From the NCBI RefSeq assembly GCF_033807575.1, contig NC_084713.1, positions 16,157,389-16,221,388 of the forward strand: DNA of 64,000 nt, written 5' to 3'. The position numbers and the translations under genes are program-made. Source of the stretch: Cydia pomonella (taxonomy: Eukaryota > Arthropoda > Insecta > Lepidoptera > Tortricidae). Below, one piece after another: positions 33,462 to 43,362 of the stretch (its first letter is position 1; the number at the start of each line of letters is the position of its first letter). A model generated the notes under the pieces. The model was not told the DNA's origin and ran no database searches. It saw only the letters and a list, made by a program, of their open reading frames with translations.

Positions 33462-34813
33462 TCAGACTTTAACTCTCATTTCTGACCTTTGTGTTGCTTA
33501 AATGCCATGAATCCTATATAGTCATGTTTCATGATCCTCAGGAAAATCAAGATCGATTGACATTATTTACAAAAAACTATCAAGTAGCCAATTATTGCCC
33601 TGTTTTTGATCAGTTAAGGTTATAATTAAAAGTATAGTACTCTTAGATTCACAACAAAACTTGAATTTTATCAAACTTTCACTCCGATCTCGTGTTTAAT
33701 CTCCAGTAACAGGAAATATCTAAGTACCAGATCCAAGAAATCTTGTTTCTTATATTAAGTATTCCCTCTCAAAACAAATCTTCGAACTGAATCCATTAAA
33801 GAATTAAACTTTAAATAATTAAATACACGTAAAAGCAAGGAACATTTGTAACTTTATAATATGGACATTCATAGAATGTAACCAGTTTTCCTTGTTTTTG
33901 ATTGTGTTAACTTCTATTATTTAAAGAAAAGACAAAATTGCCCATTCCAAAATTCAATTCTTTTTTTGCAAATTCGCCTAATTTCCATACTTTCATCTTA
34001 AAACTTTTTTAAATATGTACCTTTTCAATAACTATATTGATTAGTATCCAGACGCTTTTGGCCTCTAAAAACACTCAAATATACCTTTCATTTGTCTCAA
34101 GTCTCGATAAATCAATAACCTCTCGATTTTATAAACGTCTTAACGAATTTAAGAAGTTCTCGGCGGCTTGCAGACGTGGCTAAATTAATTTATTTTTGCA
34201 GCGCCGACACCTGGGACTGAGCATTGGCGGTCGCCGATCGCGTCTGCTACTACGAAACCAAGAAAGACGTTCATTTATTGAATTATAGGTCGGCGCTCGA
34301 TAATTCGTTCAGGTAGATACACTGTTTTAGTTGAAGTATCTAACAATTCTAACAACATAATGCACCCGTCATTTAAATGTGACCTTAAATAAAGTCATCG
34401 AACTTAAACAAAAGTTTTAAACAGTGTTTGTATAAATTGGATACAGAAATAGTCATATTTTCATACATTATTCATACATTAATTCCTAGATATAAAAATC
34501 GATGAATTCAGTGACTTTGTGTAATCGAGCGTTTTAATTAAAACATGTCAAACGTCAAAACAACCGAACAGTTCATCTGTAAGAGGAATACCCAATGTTG
34601 AAACTTTTTAGACGAACAATTCTAATCCAGAGTTAGAGATAAAAGCGGTCAAGAGCGAGCTATGTACAGGGTCCTATGATTATTCTAATAGAGATGATTT
34701 TAAACTTTAAAAATTCTAACTTTATTTGTTATGTTATTGATTTACAGGCTGCCCCAAAAACACGTTGACAAAGATTTTTTACGAATATAGTTGATCATAT
34801 GTATAATAGATAG
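33462..34813. other. No gene recognised; 5' flank of the Ty3/gypsy insertion
   Basis: AT-rich DNA with a short GC-rich patch at about 34200-34250. It ends in ATAG (34810-34813), the left copy of the target duplication of the LTR element. Confidence 0.45.
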
Positions 34814-36094
34814 TGCAGTAAAACAAGAACTTTTGCAGATTACGTATAATTTTTAAAACATTTTTTTCAAAAAAATCAAAGTTTGTTTTCACCCTGTATA
34901 AAAAATTAAAATTTACAAAATTTATAAAATCACTTTAAAATAGTAGAACTAAAAGTCTGCCTTCCGCATAAGGGGAAAGGAGGGGTAAAACTGCAAGGAA
35001 AATAAAAAAAAATACGGCTGAAAATTTAGAGAAAAAATGAATTAATGTGATGAATAATTATGGACTATGAGGGTTGATACGATGGCGCATGATACCTAAA
35101 TTTTTAACCGGTTAATTAAACAGCCCGACAAAAGAGGCTTTTAGAATTTTTAGGAAAATTTAGTATGGCGGATCACAGAACTTTAGCAAATGGATAAATT
35201 AAAAATATAACACAAAAATACACAAGAAATAATTGGAACTGACGTTAAAATTTAAAAACAAAAATATTTCAGTGGAAACAGGGTAAAGGGGATGAATGTG
35301 GCACACGCCAAGGTACCGGCAGCTGGATTCAGGTTTACTTGTGTAGAATGGATGGCGCACAAGTTGGCGACTTTAAACAAGCCGACGAGGTAGCCTTACT
35401 CGCTTTCTGGCGAGCACGTATGGCAGCAGACCGGGCGATAACGATGAGATTTCTTCACTTCACCACTGCTTAGCGCCGACCTGCGCACGGTTTTGGAGAC
35501 CTGTCGCTTCCTGGCTAGCGCGTATGGCAACAGACCGGGCGATAACGATGAGGTTTCTTCACTTCACCACTGCTTAGCGCCGACCTGCGCACGGCTTTGG
35601 AGACCAACTGTTTATGAGAGGCCTCTCCTCTTCAAACGCCGATTTACGCGCGCCTTTGGTAGTCAACTATTACCAGGAACCCGTGGATTTATGCGCACTT
35701 AAAAAGACTTCGTGTTAACTATTAAACTGGCTATAAATTGCAAAACTGGTTTAAAACGACCCGGGAACACAAACGACTTCTCCACTCCAAATTCACCAAA
35801 CCATCTGCCGAAAAACAACTTCAATCTTCTCTTTTTCGAATATTCCATAAAAATTTAAATTCAAAATAAGCGCAAATAAGCACTTAATTTATTAGAAACG
35901 GCCAGGAATTATACGAAAAAAGGTCGGCGCTTTCTTTTTCTTTTTTTTTTGCTAAAAGCGCCATCTAACCATCAACGCCTGAATTATGAAACCGCATAGA
36001 GAGACAACAGAAAGAGAACTGAGCCAGCTGACAACTAGAAGAAGAAGTTTAAAAATAAACCGACAGATGTTGATTATGTAGCATTTTTGCTACA
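34814..36094 (-). repeat. 3' LTR of the Ty3/gypsy element (1281 bp)
   Basis: On the minus strand it starts TGTAGCAAAAATGCTACA, itself a short palindrome, and ends CTGCA. It contains a 104-bp tandem duplication at 35417-35520 and 35521-about 35610, in which each unit includes GACCGGGCGATAACGATGAG. The duplication is also present in the other LTR, so it predates this insertion. Compared with the 5' LTR I see A/G near 35634, A/G near 35669, C/T near 35777 and one A-run length difference. Confidence 0.93.
35417..35610. repeat. 104-bp tandem duplication within the LTR
   Basis: CGTATGGCAGCAGACCGGGC recurs exactly 104 bp later as CGTATGGCAACAGACCGGGC, and similarity continues for about 90 bp (only a few mismatches). 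The matching pair in the other LTR starts at 41759 and 41863. It lies roughly 485-680 bp from the LTR's 5' end, most likely in U3. The 69-codon frames found here in each LTR span the repeat and are not considered genes. Confidence 0.85.
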
Positions 36095-36598
36095 GCACCC
36101 CCCTACCAAACAAAGAGACAAACAAACAAGAAGACTAACCCTAAACAAAAAAACAACCTAATGCTAAGCCCAAAATAATATAACAAGAGAACCCTCAATA
36201 AAATTCCAATAAAACCAACCTCAGACAATTATTAACATTACCCCAAAAGACTAACCTAATAGATTAACGAGATGACACGAGGCCAACCAACGCGTCACGC
36301 GGTCCAAAACGCAACGGCCGGGATAGGACAGAAACTGCACCTGGCTACAGATCTTGATCCCTTACACCGAGTCATCAAATTACATAGCCAGACTGTCATA
36401 AACCGAGAAAGATAACCGGGGCCTTAAGCACCAACGGTAGAAAAAGTCAAATCCGGAAAAAAGGAGCAAGGAAACGCTCAAACGAAAATACTAAAAAGAA
36501 CGATAAGAAACGAACCAAGTAAGGGTTACCAATAGGGCGAACTAAAGCGCATTTTAGAATTTTGAGAATAATTTAGGTGAACGGGCCAAAAGAAGAAA

Positions 36599-39500
36599 CT
36601 ATTTCAAAATATCTTTAATATGATAGGTACCGATATGCTCGGAATCGGTATCAGCCAAAATGTATACCTGCGGGGACACTCTTCTAACCACTCGGCACCG
36701 AACGAAACGTGGAGCGAATTTACCGCCCCGAATAGGGTCGGCAGAACCACGCTGGAAATTCCTGCACCAAACGATTTGGTCAACAACGATTCTGGGCGAA
36801 GAACGATTCGTATTGAACTTGGCGGCGTTACGATGAAAGGCCAAAGCCATCGAATCAGAAACTTTATCATATACCTCTCGAAGCGTCTGAAGATTCGAAG
36901 CACGTTCCATCCGGCTGAGTCCCACATCTTGGTCCACAACCTGATTCTCAACACGCTCTCGAATCATTGACAACTCACGGCCGTACATTAAAAAATTCGG
37001 TGTGTAGGCAGTAGCCAAATTTATACACGAATTCAAATAGAGAGCGACCCGATGTAAATGACATGACCAACTGCGTTGATCATTTTCAACTAGAATGCTT
37101 AAAGTAGTAATCACGACCTGGTTATATCTCTCCACAACATTCGCTTGTGGCGAATAATATGGGGTATAACACGGACCCGGAATATTGTAGCTCGTTAAGA
37201 AATCCAGAAATTGACGACTATGAAAAACAGTAGCGTTGTCACAGAGAATGTTAGTAGGAACACCGTACCGCAAAATAACCTCCGATTCTAAAGCCATCGA
37301 TATAGATCTCGCATTCACCGACTTTAACGAAACCAACCAAACAAATTTGGTAAAAACGTCAACCATAGTCAAAATATAACGAAAACCACTACGGCTAACA
37401 GGTAATGGACCAATTAAGTCAATGGAAAAAAGATCCATTGGAGCAGCAACAGGACGAGGGAACAAACGAAGACCACGGGGTTGTGAATTTGCAATTTTAA
37501 AAGACTTGCAGACCTGACATTCGGAAAGGAACTTGGTAACATCACGGTACATATTTGGCCAATAATATACATCACGAGCTTTTAAATACGTCTTCATAAC
37601 ACCAGGATGAACATTAGGAAACCCATTATGAATTTCAGCAACCGCCTCTCTAGTCCTTGAAGCAGGAAGAACTATACGCCAAGGATTAGGTGCTAAAGGG
37701 TTTTCAATAGAGACCCTGCGCATTAAGACACCATCCCGAAGAGCAAACGCAGTAAACATCTGAGGATTGTCCAAAACTCCCTGGTAAATACGTTCGTACC
37801 AAGGATCACCAGAAGGATCCACACCACGCGCGAAAGAAATAAGCCCAACTTGAGCGCGGGACAAGGCGTCAGGAACAACATTAAGAACACCCTTCTTATG
37901 CTCAATTTCAAAATTATATTGGGAAATCAAAGTCGCCCAACGAGCCAAACGTCCAGTAGGATTATCAAGAGTGATCAACCATTTAAGAGCAATGTGATCA
38001 GTAACGATCTTAAACTTCATTCCATCGAGATACCCACGGAAATGCTTGATGGAATCAATAACAGCGAGAAGCTCATGCTCGGTTGTCCCATATCCACGTT
38101 CAGCCTTAGTAAATAAACGGGAGTAATAAGCAATTGGATGTTCGACGCCATCAATCTCTTGAGCCAAGACAGACCCCAGACCAACCTGGCTAGCGTCACA
38201 CTGGAGGATGAAAGGTTTCGAAAAATCTGGACAGGCCATCAACGGAGAGTTCATCAAGGCATCCTTTAATTTAGAAAAAGCTTCACCAGCACTATCGTTC
38301 CAATCGATGGGGTCACGTCCCTTCCTCTTTCCGATAAGTGCCGTGAGAGGAGCAATAATCGAAGAAAAACCATCCACGAAACGGCGATAATATGAACACA
38401 TACCAATGAAAGCACGTAGAGACTTGGCAGAAGAAGGAGTAGGGTAATCCCTAATAGCTTCTAATTTCTTCGGATCAGTTTGAAGACCACGCTCGTTGAC
38501 AATGTAGCCGAGATACTTCAATTCAGATTTACAAAACTCACACTTTTCCAAATTAACCGTAAGACCAGCCTCCTTCAACCTATCACGAACCTTACGAATA
38601 AGCCGCATATGACTAACAAAGTCACGGGACACCAAAATCAAATCATCTACATAACCAAAGATAAAATCGTCAGACTCAGGGGTATATTCGAAATTGACAA
38701 TCATGTCAGTGAGCCTCTGCATCTCGGATGCAGCATTGGTTAAACCAAACGGAAGGCGAACGAACTCAAAAAGACCCCTTTGCGGTACAATAAAGGCAGT
38801 TTTCTCACAACTGGCTTTATCAGCTAATGGAATTTGCCAAAAGGCACTCCTAAAATCCAGCGAAGTTAGATATCTAGCACCTCGTAGGTTGTCAAGGATG
38901 TCCTGGACGCGTGGGAGAGGATATGAATCCCTGATGGTAACGCTGTTCAACTTCCTGCTGTCCACGCAAAACCTGACACTACCATCCTTTTTGGTAACCA
39001 TCACCACTGGAGAAGCCCAAGGTGATCGCGATGGACGAATGACCCCTAACTCTAACATCTTGTCAATTTCTTCATTGAGAACCTTAAGCTTGACAGGAGA
39101 CAAGGGATAGTAACGTTGGCGAATAGGTGAACCAACAGTCTCAATCTTATGCGAAAGCCACGATGTACAACCTAAACCAGCTTTATCAGAAGAAATCCCC
39201 TCGAACTCGTTAATAACAGATTGTAGCTTTGATTCCTGATCGGGTGTAAGCACCGTACGGGGGTGGACATAGCGAACCTGACCTACGACTTGTGGGACTG
39301 CAGCAGGAACATGATGTGAAGCGACATAAAGCTTGCCAGACAAACCATCATTAAACGCCTTCTTTAAAATGTCTATAAGACCAAAAGAATTCCAAAACTC
39401 AATCCCTAAAATAAATGCAGTAGGAAGATTACTGCTCACTAGACAGGGGTGCATAACGCGAATGCCACTAAAAAATATAGGGATATCCAAACCGCCTAAA

Positions 39501-39703
39501 ATTTCAATAGGAGAATTGTCGGCGGAGACAACATAAGGCCGAATATCCTCGCGGAAAGCTATACCGAGCTTCGACAGGAGAGAAATATCAATTAGTGAAA
39601 CCTGAGCACCAGAATCCAAAAGAGCATTTACCGGGGAGCCAGCAACTATAACATCAATAAAAAGTCTATTATCCGGGGAATTATTAATATATACAGGCGA
39701 CAC
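36599..39703 (-). CDS. Ty3/gypsy Pol: protease, reverse transcriptase, RNase H, integrase
   Basis: This 1034-codon frame encodes the enzymes of the element. Aspartic protease: LLDSGAQ with D30. RT: motif A SLDFRSAF with D283, and YVDD at 351-354. RNase H: D503, E544 and D569. Integrase: zinc-binding H692, H699, C729, C732, then the DDE triad D762, D822 and E858. The first residue listed corresponds to GTG, not ATG, and the frame is open upstream into the end of gag. Pol is therefore expected to be made only as a Gag-Pol fusion by -1 frameshifting at 39733-39739. The integrase second aspartate sits in CDNATVF instead of the more usual SDNG. No stop or frameshift is seen. Lineage within Metaviridae not assigned. 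Confidence 0.95.
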   Translation of the reverse strand: MSPVYINNSPDNRLFIDVIVAGSPVNALLDSGAQVSLIDISLLSKLGIAFREDIRPYVVSADNSPIEILGGLDIPIFFSGIRVMHPCLVSSNLPTAFILGIEFWNSFGLIDILKKAFNDGLSGKLYVASHHVPAAVPQVVGQVRYVHPRTVLTPDQESKLQSVINEFEGISSDKAGLGCTSWLSHKIETVGSPIRQRYYPLSPVKLKVLNEEIDKMLELGVIRPSRSPWASPVVMVTKKDGSVRFCVDSRKLNSVTIRDSYPLPRVQDILDNLRGARYLTSLDFRSAFWQIPLADKASCEKTAFIVPQRGLFEFVRLPFGLTNAASEMQRLTDMIVNFEYTPESDDFIFGYVDDLILVSRDFVSHMRLIRKVRDRLKEAGLTVNLEKCEFCKSELKYLGYIVNERGLQTDPKKLEAIRDYPTPSSAKSLRAFIGMCSYYRRFVDGFSSIIAPLTALIGKRKGRDPIDWNDSAGEAFSKLKDALMNSPLMACPDFSKPFILQCDASQVGLGSVLAQEIDGVEHPIAYYSRLFTKAERGYGTTEHELLAVIDSIKHFRGYLDGMKFKIVTDHIALKWLITLDNPTGRLARWATLISQYNFEIEHKKGVLNVVPDALSRAQVGLISFARGVDPSGDPWYERIYQGVLDNPQMFTAFALRDGVLMRRVSIENPLAPNPWRIVLPASRTREAVAEIHNGFPNVHPGVMKTYLKARDVYYWPNMYRDVTKFLSECQVCKSFKIANSQPRGLRLFPRPVAAPMDLFSIDLIGPLPVSRSGFRYILTMVDVFTKFVWLVSLKSVNARSISMALESEVILRYGVPTNILCDNATVFHSRQFLDFLTSYNIPGPCYTPYYSPQANVVERYNQVVITTLSILVENDQRSWSCHLHRVALYLNSCINLATAYTPNFLMYGRELSMIRERVENQVVDQDVGLSRMERASNLQTLREVYDKVSDSMALAFHRNAAKFNTNRSSPRIVVDQIVWCRNFQRGSADPIRGGKFAPRFVRCRVVRRVSPQVYILADTDSEHIGTYHIKDILK

Positions 39704-39739
39704 CGATGGACCTCTCAGTGCGCCACCAATTAGTTTTTT
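39696..39739 (-). promoter_or_regulatory. Putative programmed -1 ribosomal frameshift signal (gag/pol)
   Basis: On the minus strand the last sense codons of gag are TCA AAA AAC followed by TAA. The heptamer A AAA AAC (39733-39739) fits X XXY YYZ in the gag frame. After an 8-nt spacer a hairpin can form: GGCGCAC (39718-39724) with GTGTCGCC (39696-39703), 7 bp with one bulge and a 14-nt loop. Slipping back one base gives CTA ATT GGT GGC and continues without a stop into pol, whose frame is offset by -1 from gag. Slippery site, spacing, structure and frame all agree. A pseudoknot was not resolved. Confidence 0.8.
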
Positions 39740-40599
39740 GACGGACCAGGATTACAATTAGGACAATCGCGGGTAATTGCTCCAACACGCTTGCACTTGA
39801 AGCACACTGCCCCTGAAACGAAAGGACAATTACGGTAATTATGACCGGTTGCATCACACTTCATACACACTAAAGTACTGGGTTGTTCTACCACTTGAGC
39901 ACTAATCGGTGCAATAGCCAAACGTGCTGGACGTGGACCTTGGAAGGCTTCAAAATTTTTCGCGACTTCTAACAAACCATCAATATCCCTAACCACGTTA
40001 GTTGCAAGACAAGGATGATATCTAGGATTCATTCCATATTTTATAATGTTAAATAAGTTGGCTTCGGAGACCGGTGTACGAAGCTTTGCGTTTAAATCGC
40101 GTGCCTGAATAACAAAATCAACCACCGACTGGTTGGCCTTCTGTGATAAAGCGCGGAGTTGACTCTCGACCTTGAAATCATAGTCGGCTACGTCGAAAGT
40201 TTTAACGAATGCAGACTTCAATTCAGCATAAGTAAGACCCGGATGTCTGATCGCCCTGTAGTATTTCAAAGCACTACCTGACAACAATTCATGGAAACGC
40301 CTGACAACATATGTAGGATTGACGTTACGCGCCATGCCTTCTTCTTCAACTCGAAAGAAAAAATCGCGAACACAGGTGTCGCCGGAAAAACTCAAATTCC
40401 ATTTCGTAAGTGAATAATCTTTAAAAGGAAAAGGCGGGACATTTTCTTGCTCATGCACTGCCTGGCATCGTGGTTCAGAGTCAAAAAACTGTTCCTCATC
40501 ATTGGTCATTGGATCTAAAATCCTCGGCTGGTGCGCGTTTAAAGACGAGTATGTAAGAGGCGTCTCAGCAATTGACCATTCATCACTCAAATGTGACAT
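39730..40599 (-). CDS. Ty3/gypsy Gag (capsid-nucleocapsid)
   Basis: A 289-codon frame beginning at an ATG about 555 bp inside the 5' LTR. The central part (about residues 70-220) has the FSGD...RDFFFRVEE start and alpha-helical character of a retrotransposon capsid. The C-terminus carries two nucleocapsid knuckles. The first is canonical C-x2-C-x4-H-x4-C (C245, C248, H253, C258). The second has the cysteine spacing (C266, C269, C279) but alanine at the histidine position (A274), so it may not bind zinc normally. Gag assembles the cytoplasmic particle that packages the element RNA. It stops at TAA 39730-39732, directly after the slippery heptamer. Confidence 0.92.
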   Translation of the reverse strand: MSHLSDEWSIAETPLTYSSLNAHQPRILDPMTNDEEQFFDSEPRCQAVHEQENVPPFPFKDYSLTKWNLSFSGDTCVRDFFFRVEEEGMARNVNPTYVVRRFHELLSGSALKYYRAIRHPGLTYAELKSAFVKTFDVADYDFKVESQLRALSQKANQSVVDFVIQARDLNAKLRTPVSEANLFNIIKYGMNPRYHPCLATNVVRDIDGLLEVAKNFEAFQGPRPARLAIAPISAQVVEQPSTLVCMKCDATGHNYRNCPFVSGAVCFKCKRVGAITRDCPNCNPGPSKN

Positions 40600-41140
40600 G
40601 GTGGAAAATTACAATAAATCGACCTTAAAACTAAAATCCAAAGTTCGAATTCGAAAACTAATTCAGTTTCAGAAAAAAATTCAAAATTCACACCTCAACG
40701 TTCAAAGGATCAAGAACGATAATAAAATAATAAAATCTACGTCTGACTTACCTGTAAGTTCCCTAACGTCTACGGGCTCTAACCACAGGATTCTAACTAC
40801 TAAATAAAGTTCTCGGGATATGTTATGGGAAAGTGAGTAAAAGGCATATGAGGTTAAGAGAATTTTTTTTTTTTTAAATGGTAAATATCGCAGAATAAAT
40901 TTTAATAACGTAAACAATTATATATCAAGGCTCGAATACGAAGAAATCCAGAGCGCGTAGTACAAAAAAACTGGGTCGTATTTGTAGGGAGATAGCGGGC
41001 TGAAAATAAAAAACGAAGGTTAAAAGAATCGCGACCGGTCTACGGTCACCGTCTCACAAATACAAAAAAAAAAAAATCAAAAAAATTATATTTAATTTCA
41101 ATAAGAAAAAAAAAATAAAATCCAGGATTCTTTACCTTAA

Positions 41141-41151
41141 TTCGGGCGCCA
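41141..41151 (-). promoter_or_regulatory. Primer-binding site of the Ty3/gypsy element
   Basis: On the minus strand, three bases (AAT) after the 5' LTR, comes TGGCGCCCGAA. It begins with TGG, the complement of a tRNA CCA end, as expected for the minus-strand primer. The 11 bases resemble the Lys-tRNA type of binding site, but I have not matched it to an insect tRNA. Confidence 0.75.
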
Positions 41152-41154
41152 ATT

Positions 41155-42436
41155 TGCAGTAAAACAAGAACTTTTGCAGATTACGTATAATTTTTAAAAC
41201 ATTTTTTTCAAAAAAAATCAAAGTTTGTTTTCACCCTGTATAAAAAATTAAAATTTACAAAATTTATAAAATCACTTTAAAATAGTAGAACTAAAAGTCT
41301 GCCTTCCGCATAAGGGGAAAGGAGGGGTAAAACTGCAAGGAAAATAAAAAAAAATACGGCTGAAAATTTAGAGAAAAAATGAATTAATGTGATGAATAAT
41401 TATGGACTATGAGGGTTGATACGATGGCGCATGATACCTAAATTTTTAACCGGTTAATTAAACAGCCCGACAAAAGAGGCTTTTAGAATTTTTAGGAAAA
41501 TTTAGTATGGCGGATCACAGAACTTTAGCAAATGGATAAATTAAAAATATAACACAAAAATACACAAGAAATAATTGGAACTGACGTTAAAATTTAAAAA
41601 CAAAAATATTTCAGTGGAAACAGGGTAAAGGGGATGAATGTGGCACACGCCAAGGTACCGGCAGCTGGATTCAGGTTTACTTGTGTAGAATGGATGGCGC
41701 ACAAGTTGGCGACTTTAAACAAGCCGACGAGGTAGCCTTACTCGCTTTCTGGCGAGCACGTATGGCAGCAGACCGGGCGATAACGATGAGATTTCTTCAC
41801 TTCACCACTGCTTAGCGCCGACCTGCGCACGGTTTTGGAGACCTGTCGCTTCCTGGCTAGCGCGTATGGCAACAGACCGGGCGATAACGATGAGGTTTCT
41901 TCACTTCACCACTGCTTAGCGCCGACCTGCGCACGGCTTTGGAGACCAACTGTTTATGAGAGGCCTCTCCTCTTCGAACGCCGATTTACGCGCGCCTTTG
42001 GTAGTCAACTGTTACCAGGAACCCGTGGATTTATGCGCACTTAAAAAGACTTCGTGTTAACTATTAAACTGGCTATAAATTGCAAAACTGGTTTAAAACG
42101 ACCCGGGAACACAAACGATTTCTCCACTCCAAATTCACCAAACCATCTGCCGAAAAACAACTTCAATCTTCTCTTTTTCGAATATTCCATAAAAATTTAA
42201 ATTCAAAATAAGCGCAAATAAGCACTTAATTTATTAGAAACGGCCAGGAATTATACGAAAAAAGGTCGGCGCTTTCTTTTTCTTTTTTTTTTGCTAAAAG
42301 CGCCATCTAACCATCAACGCCTGAATTATGAAACCGCATAGAGAGACAACAGAAAGAGAACTGAGCCAGCTGACAACTAGAAGAAGAAGTTTAAAAATAA
42401 ACCGACAGATGTTGATTATGTAGCATTTTTGCTACA
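41155..42436 (-). repeat. 5' LTR of the Ty3/gypsy element (1282 bp)
   Basis: Nearly identical to 34814-36094, one base longer because of one extra A in an A-run (about 41212-41219). It would carry the promoter. The last bases on its inner side are CTGCA, then AAT and the primer-binding site; the outer side borders the ATAG duplication. Confidence 0.93.
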
Positions 42437-42956
42437 ATAGATAATACAAAGAAAACGCAGTACGGGTGACAGCTGTCATCTCTATATAACTTCTAACCTT
42501 AAAATGCCAAATTGTTTTGTCTCCGTACCCAAGCTATGTGAACTACTATGGGTTACCGTTAAGTTTTTGCGACATTTTTCTCAGATCTCATAAATGTCCT
42601 GTTATAGAAAAACAACGGAACCCTAAACACATTACGGAGCCAGGGGGAGTGAAATGGAAGGGTTCAACGGCTCGATGACTGCTGAACTCGAATTGGGTAT
42701 ACCTTACGGTGGCGATTGCAAAAGTGAGTAAAGTACCCTTTGTTACTTTTCTGCGCAGCGAAATGTATTACAAATGTTCTGGAAACTAGAAAAGGGTGAG
42801 TATGAAGAATTTTTCCATTTAGATATTGCCCTTTAGAAATATTATACTCGTAGAACTGAGAACTGTTTCTCTTAAAACGCAATGATTTTATATAACTATA
42901 GATTGGTTAAACTCACATAAGGAGCACAAAAAATACTGCTTTATTAATTCTTTACC
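42437..42956. other. No gene recognised; 3' flank of the insertion
   Basis: Starts with the right ATAG target copy. AACAACGGAACCCTAAACAC near 42610 resembles the end of the GGTTCCGTA repeat family. Otherwise nothing supported. Confidence 0.4.
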
Positions 42957-43050
42957 TACAAAGAAATCTGCTATTATTGACTAATTTTGGCATTCCATTC
43001 ATCTTTGTCATACCCATTGTTAAACATAAGCGTGCCTCTTTTTCTTTTGG
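42957..43050. repeat. Dispersed repeat shared with 7329-7440
   Basis: Shared blocks: AAGAAATCTG, ATTGA(C/T)TAATTTT, CATCTTTGTCATAC, TTGTTAAACAT and GTGCCTCTTT/GTCTCTTTCT. The two copies are in the same orientation. Nature of the repeat unknown. Confidence 0.55.
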
Positions 43051-43062
43051 TGAGCGGTTTTT

Positions 43063-43165
43063 AATACAAATACAAATACAAAATTCTTTATTTCATGAAA
43101 TACAGTTCATATAATTTAGGGGATGGTGTCTCCCGGTAAGCAATATTGCCTGTGTTGGGAGGCAC
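43063..43165 (-). mobile_element. 3' end fragment of a LINE, minus strand
   Basis: On the minus strand it ends ATGAAATAAAGAATTTTGTA followed by TTTGTATTTGTATT repeats, the usual polyadenylation-like signal and simple-repeat tail of lepidopteran CR1/jockey-type LINEs. Preceding sequence (GGTGCCTCCCAACACAGGCA on that strand) is 3' UTR-like, with no coding block. Confidence 0.55.
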
Positions 43166-43283
43166 CGCTCTTCCGTGATTAATTAATAACTAATACTAAG
43201 ATCTGTACTATTTACAAAATTTACTACCTATAAATGCTATTTACAATTTACAAACAAAATATTCCATAATTAATGAAACGAGT

Positions 43284-43362
43284 AGGCGAATCGCCTGATG
43301 GTAAGCAATTACCATCGCCCATGGACACCCGCAACACTATTAGCGCTATGTGCGTTACCGGC
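43284..43362 (+). repeat. Dispersed repeat, GGCAAACAAGCATACGG family, short copy
   Basis: AGGCGAATCGCCTGATGGTA, then TACCATCGCCCATGGACACC and GTGCGTTACCGGCC follow the order of the fuller copies at 46846 and 47866. Confidence 0.6.

Larger units (their letters stand above)
34814..42436 (-). mobile_element. Complete Ty3/gypsy LTR retrotransposon, ATAG target duplication
   Basis: A 7.62-kb element read on the minus strand. Order: 5' LTR (41155-42436), primer-binding site (41141-41151), 5' leader of about 540 bp, gag (39730-40599), pol in the -1 frame (36599-39703), 3' UTR of about 500 bp, polypurine tract at about 36095-36104, 3' LTR (34814-36094). Both LTRs have TG...CA ends. The 4 bp flanking each side are ATAG (34810-34813, 42437-42440), the 4-bp duplication typical of gypsy-type integrases. 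There is no env-like third frame. The two LTRs differ by about three substitutions and one 1-bp indel as read by eye, so the insertion is recent. All enzymatic motifs are intact. Confidence 0.95.

Noticed and set aside
35493..35702. 69-codon frame, also found in the other LTR at 41835-42044
   Set aside because: It spans the LTR tandem duplication and has no domain. Presence in both copies only reflects LTR identity.
34814..42436. Env gene making the element an errantivirus
   Set aside because: The 500 bp between pol and the 3' LTR has no long frame, signal peptide or transmembrane segment, so there is no env.
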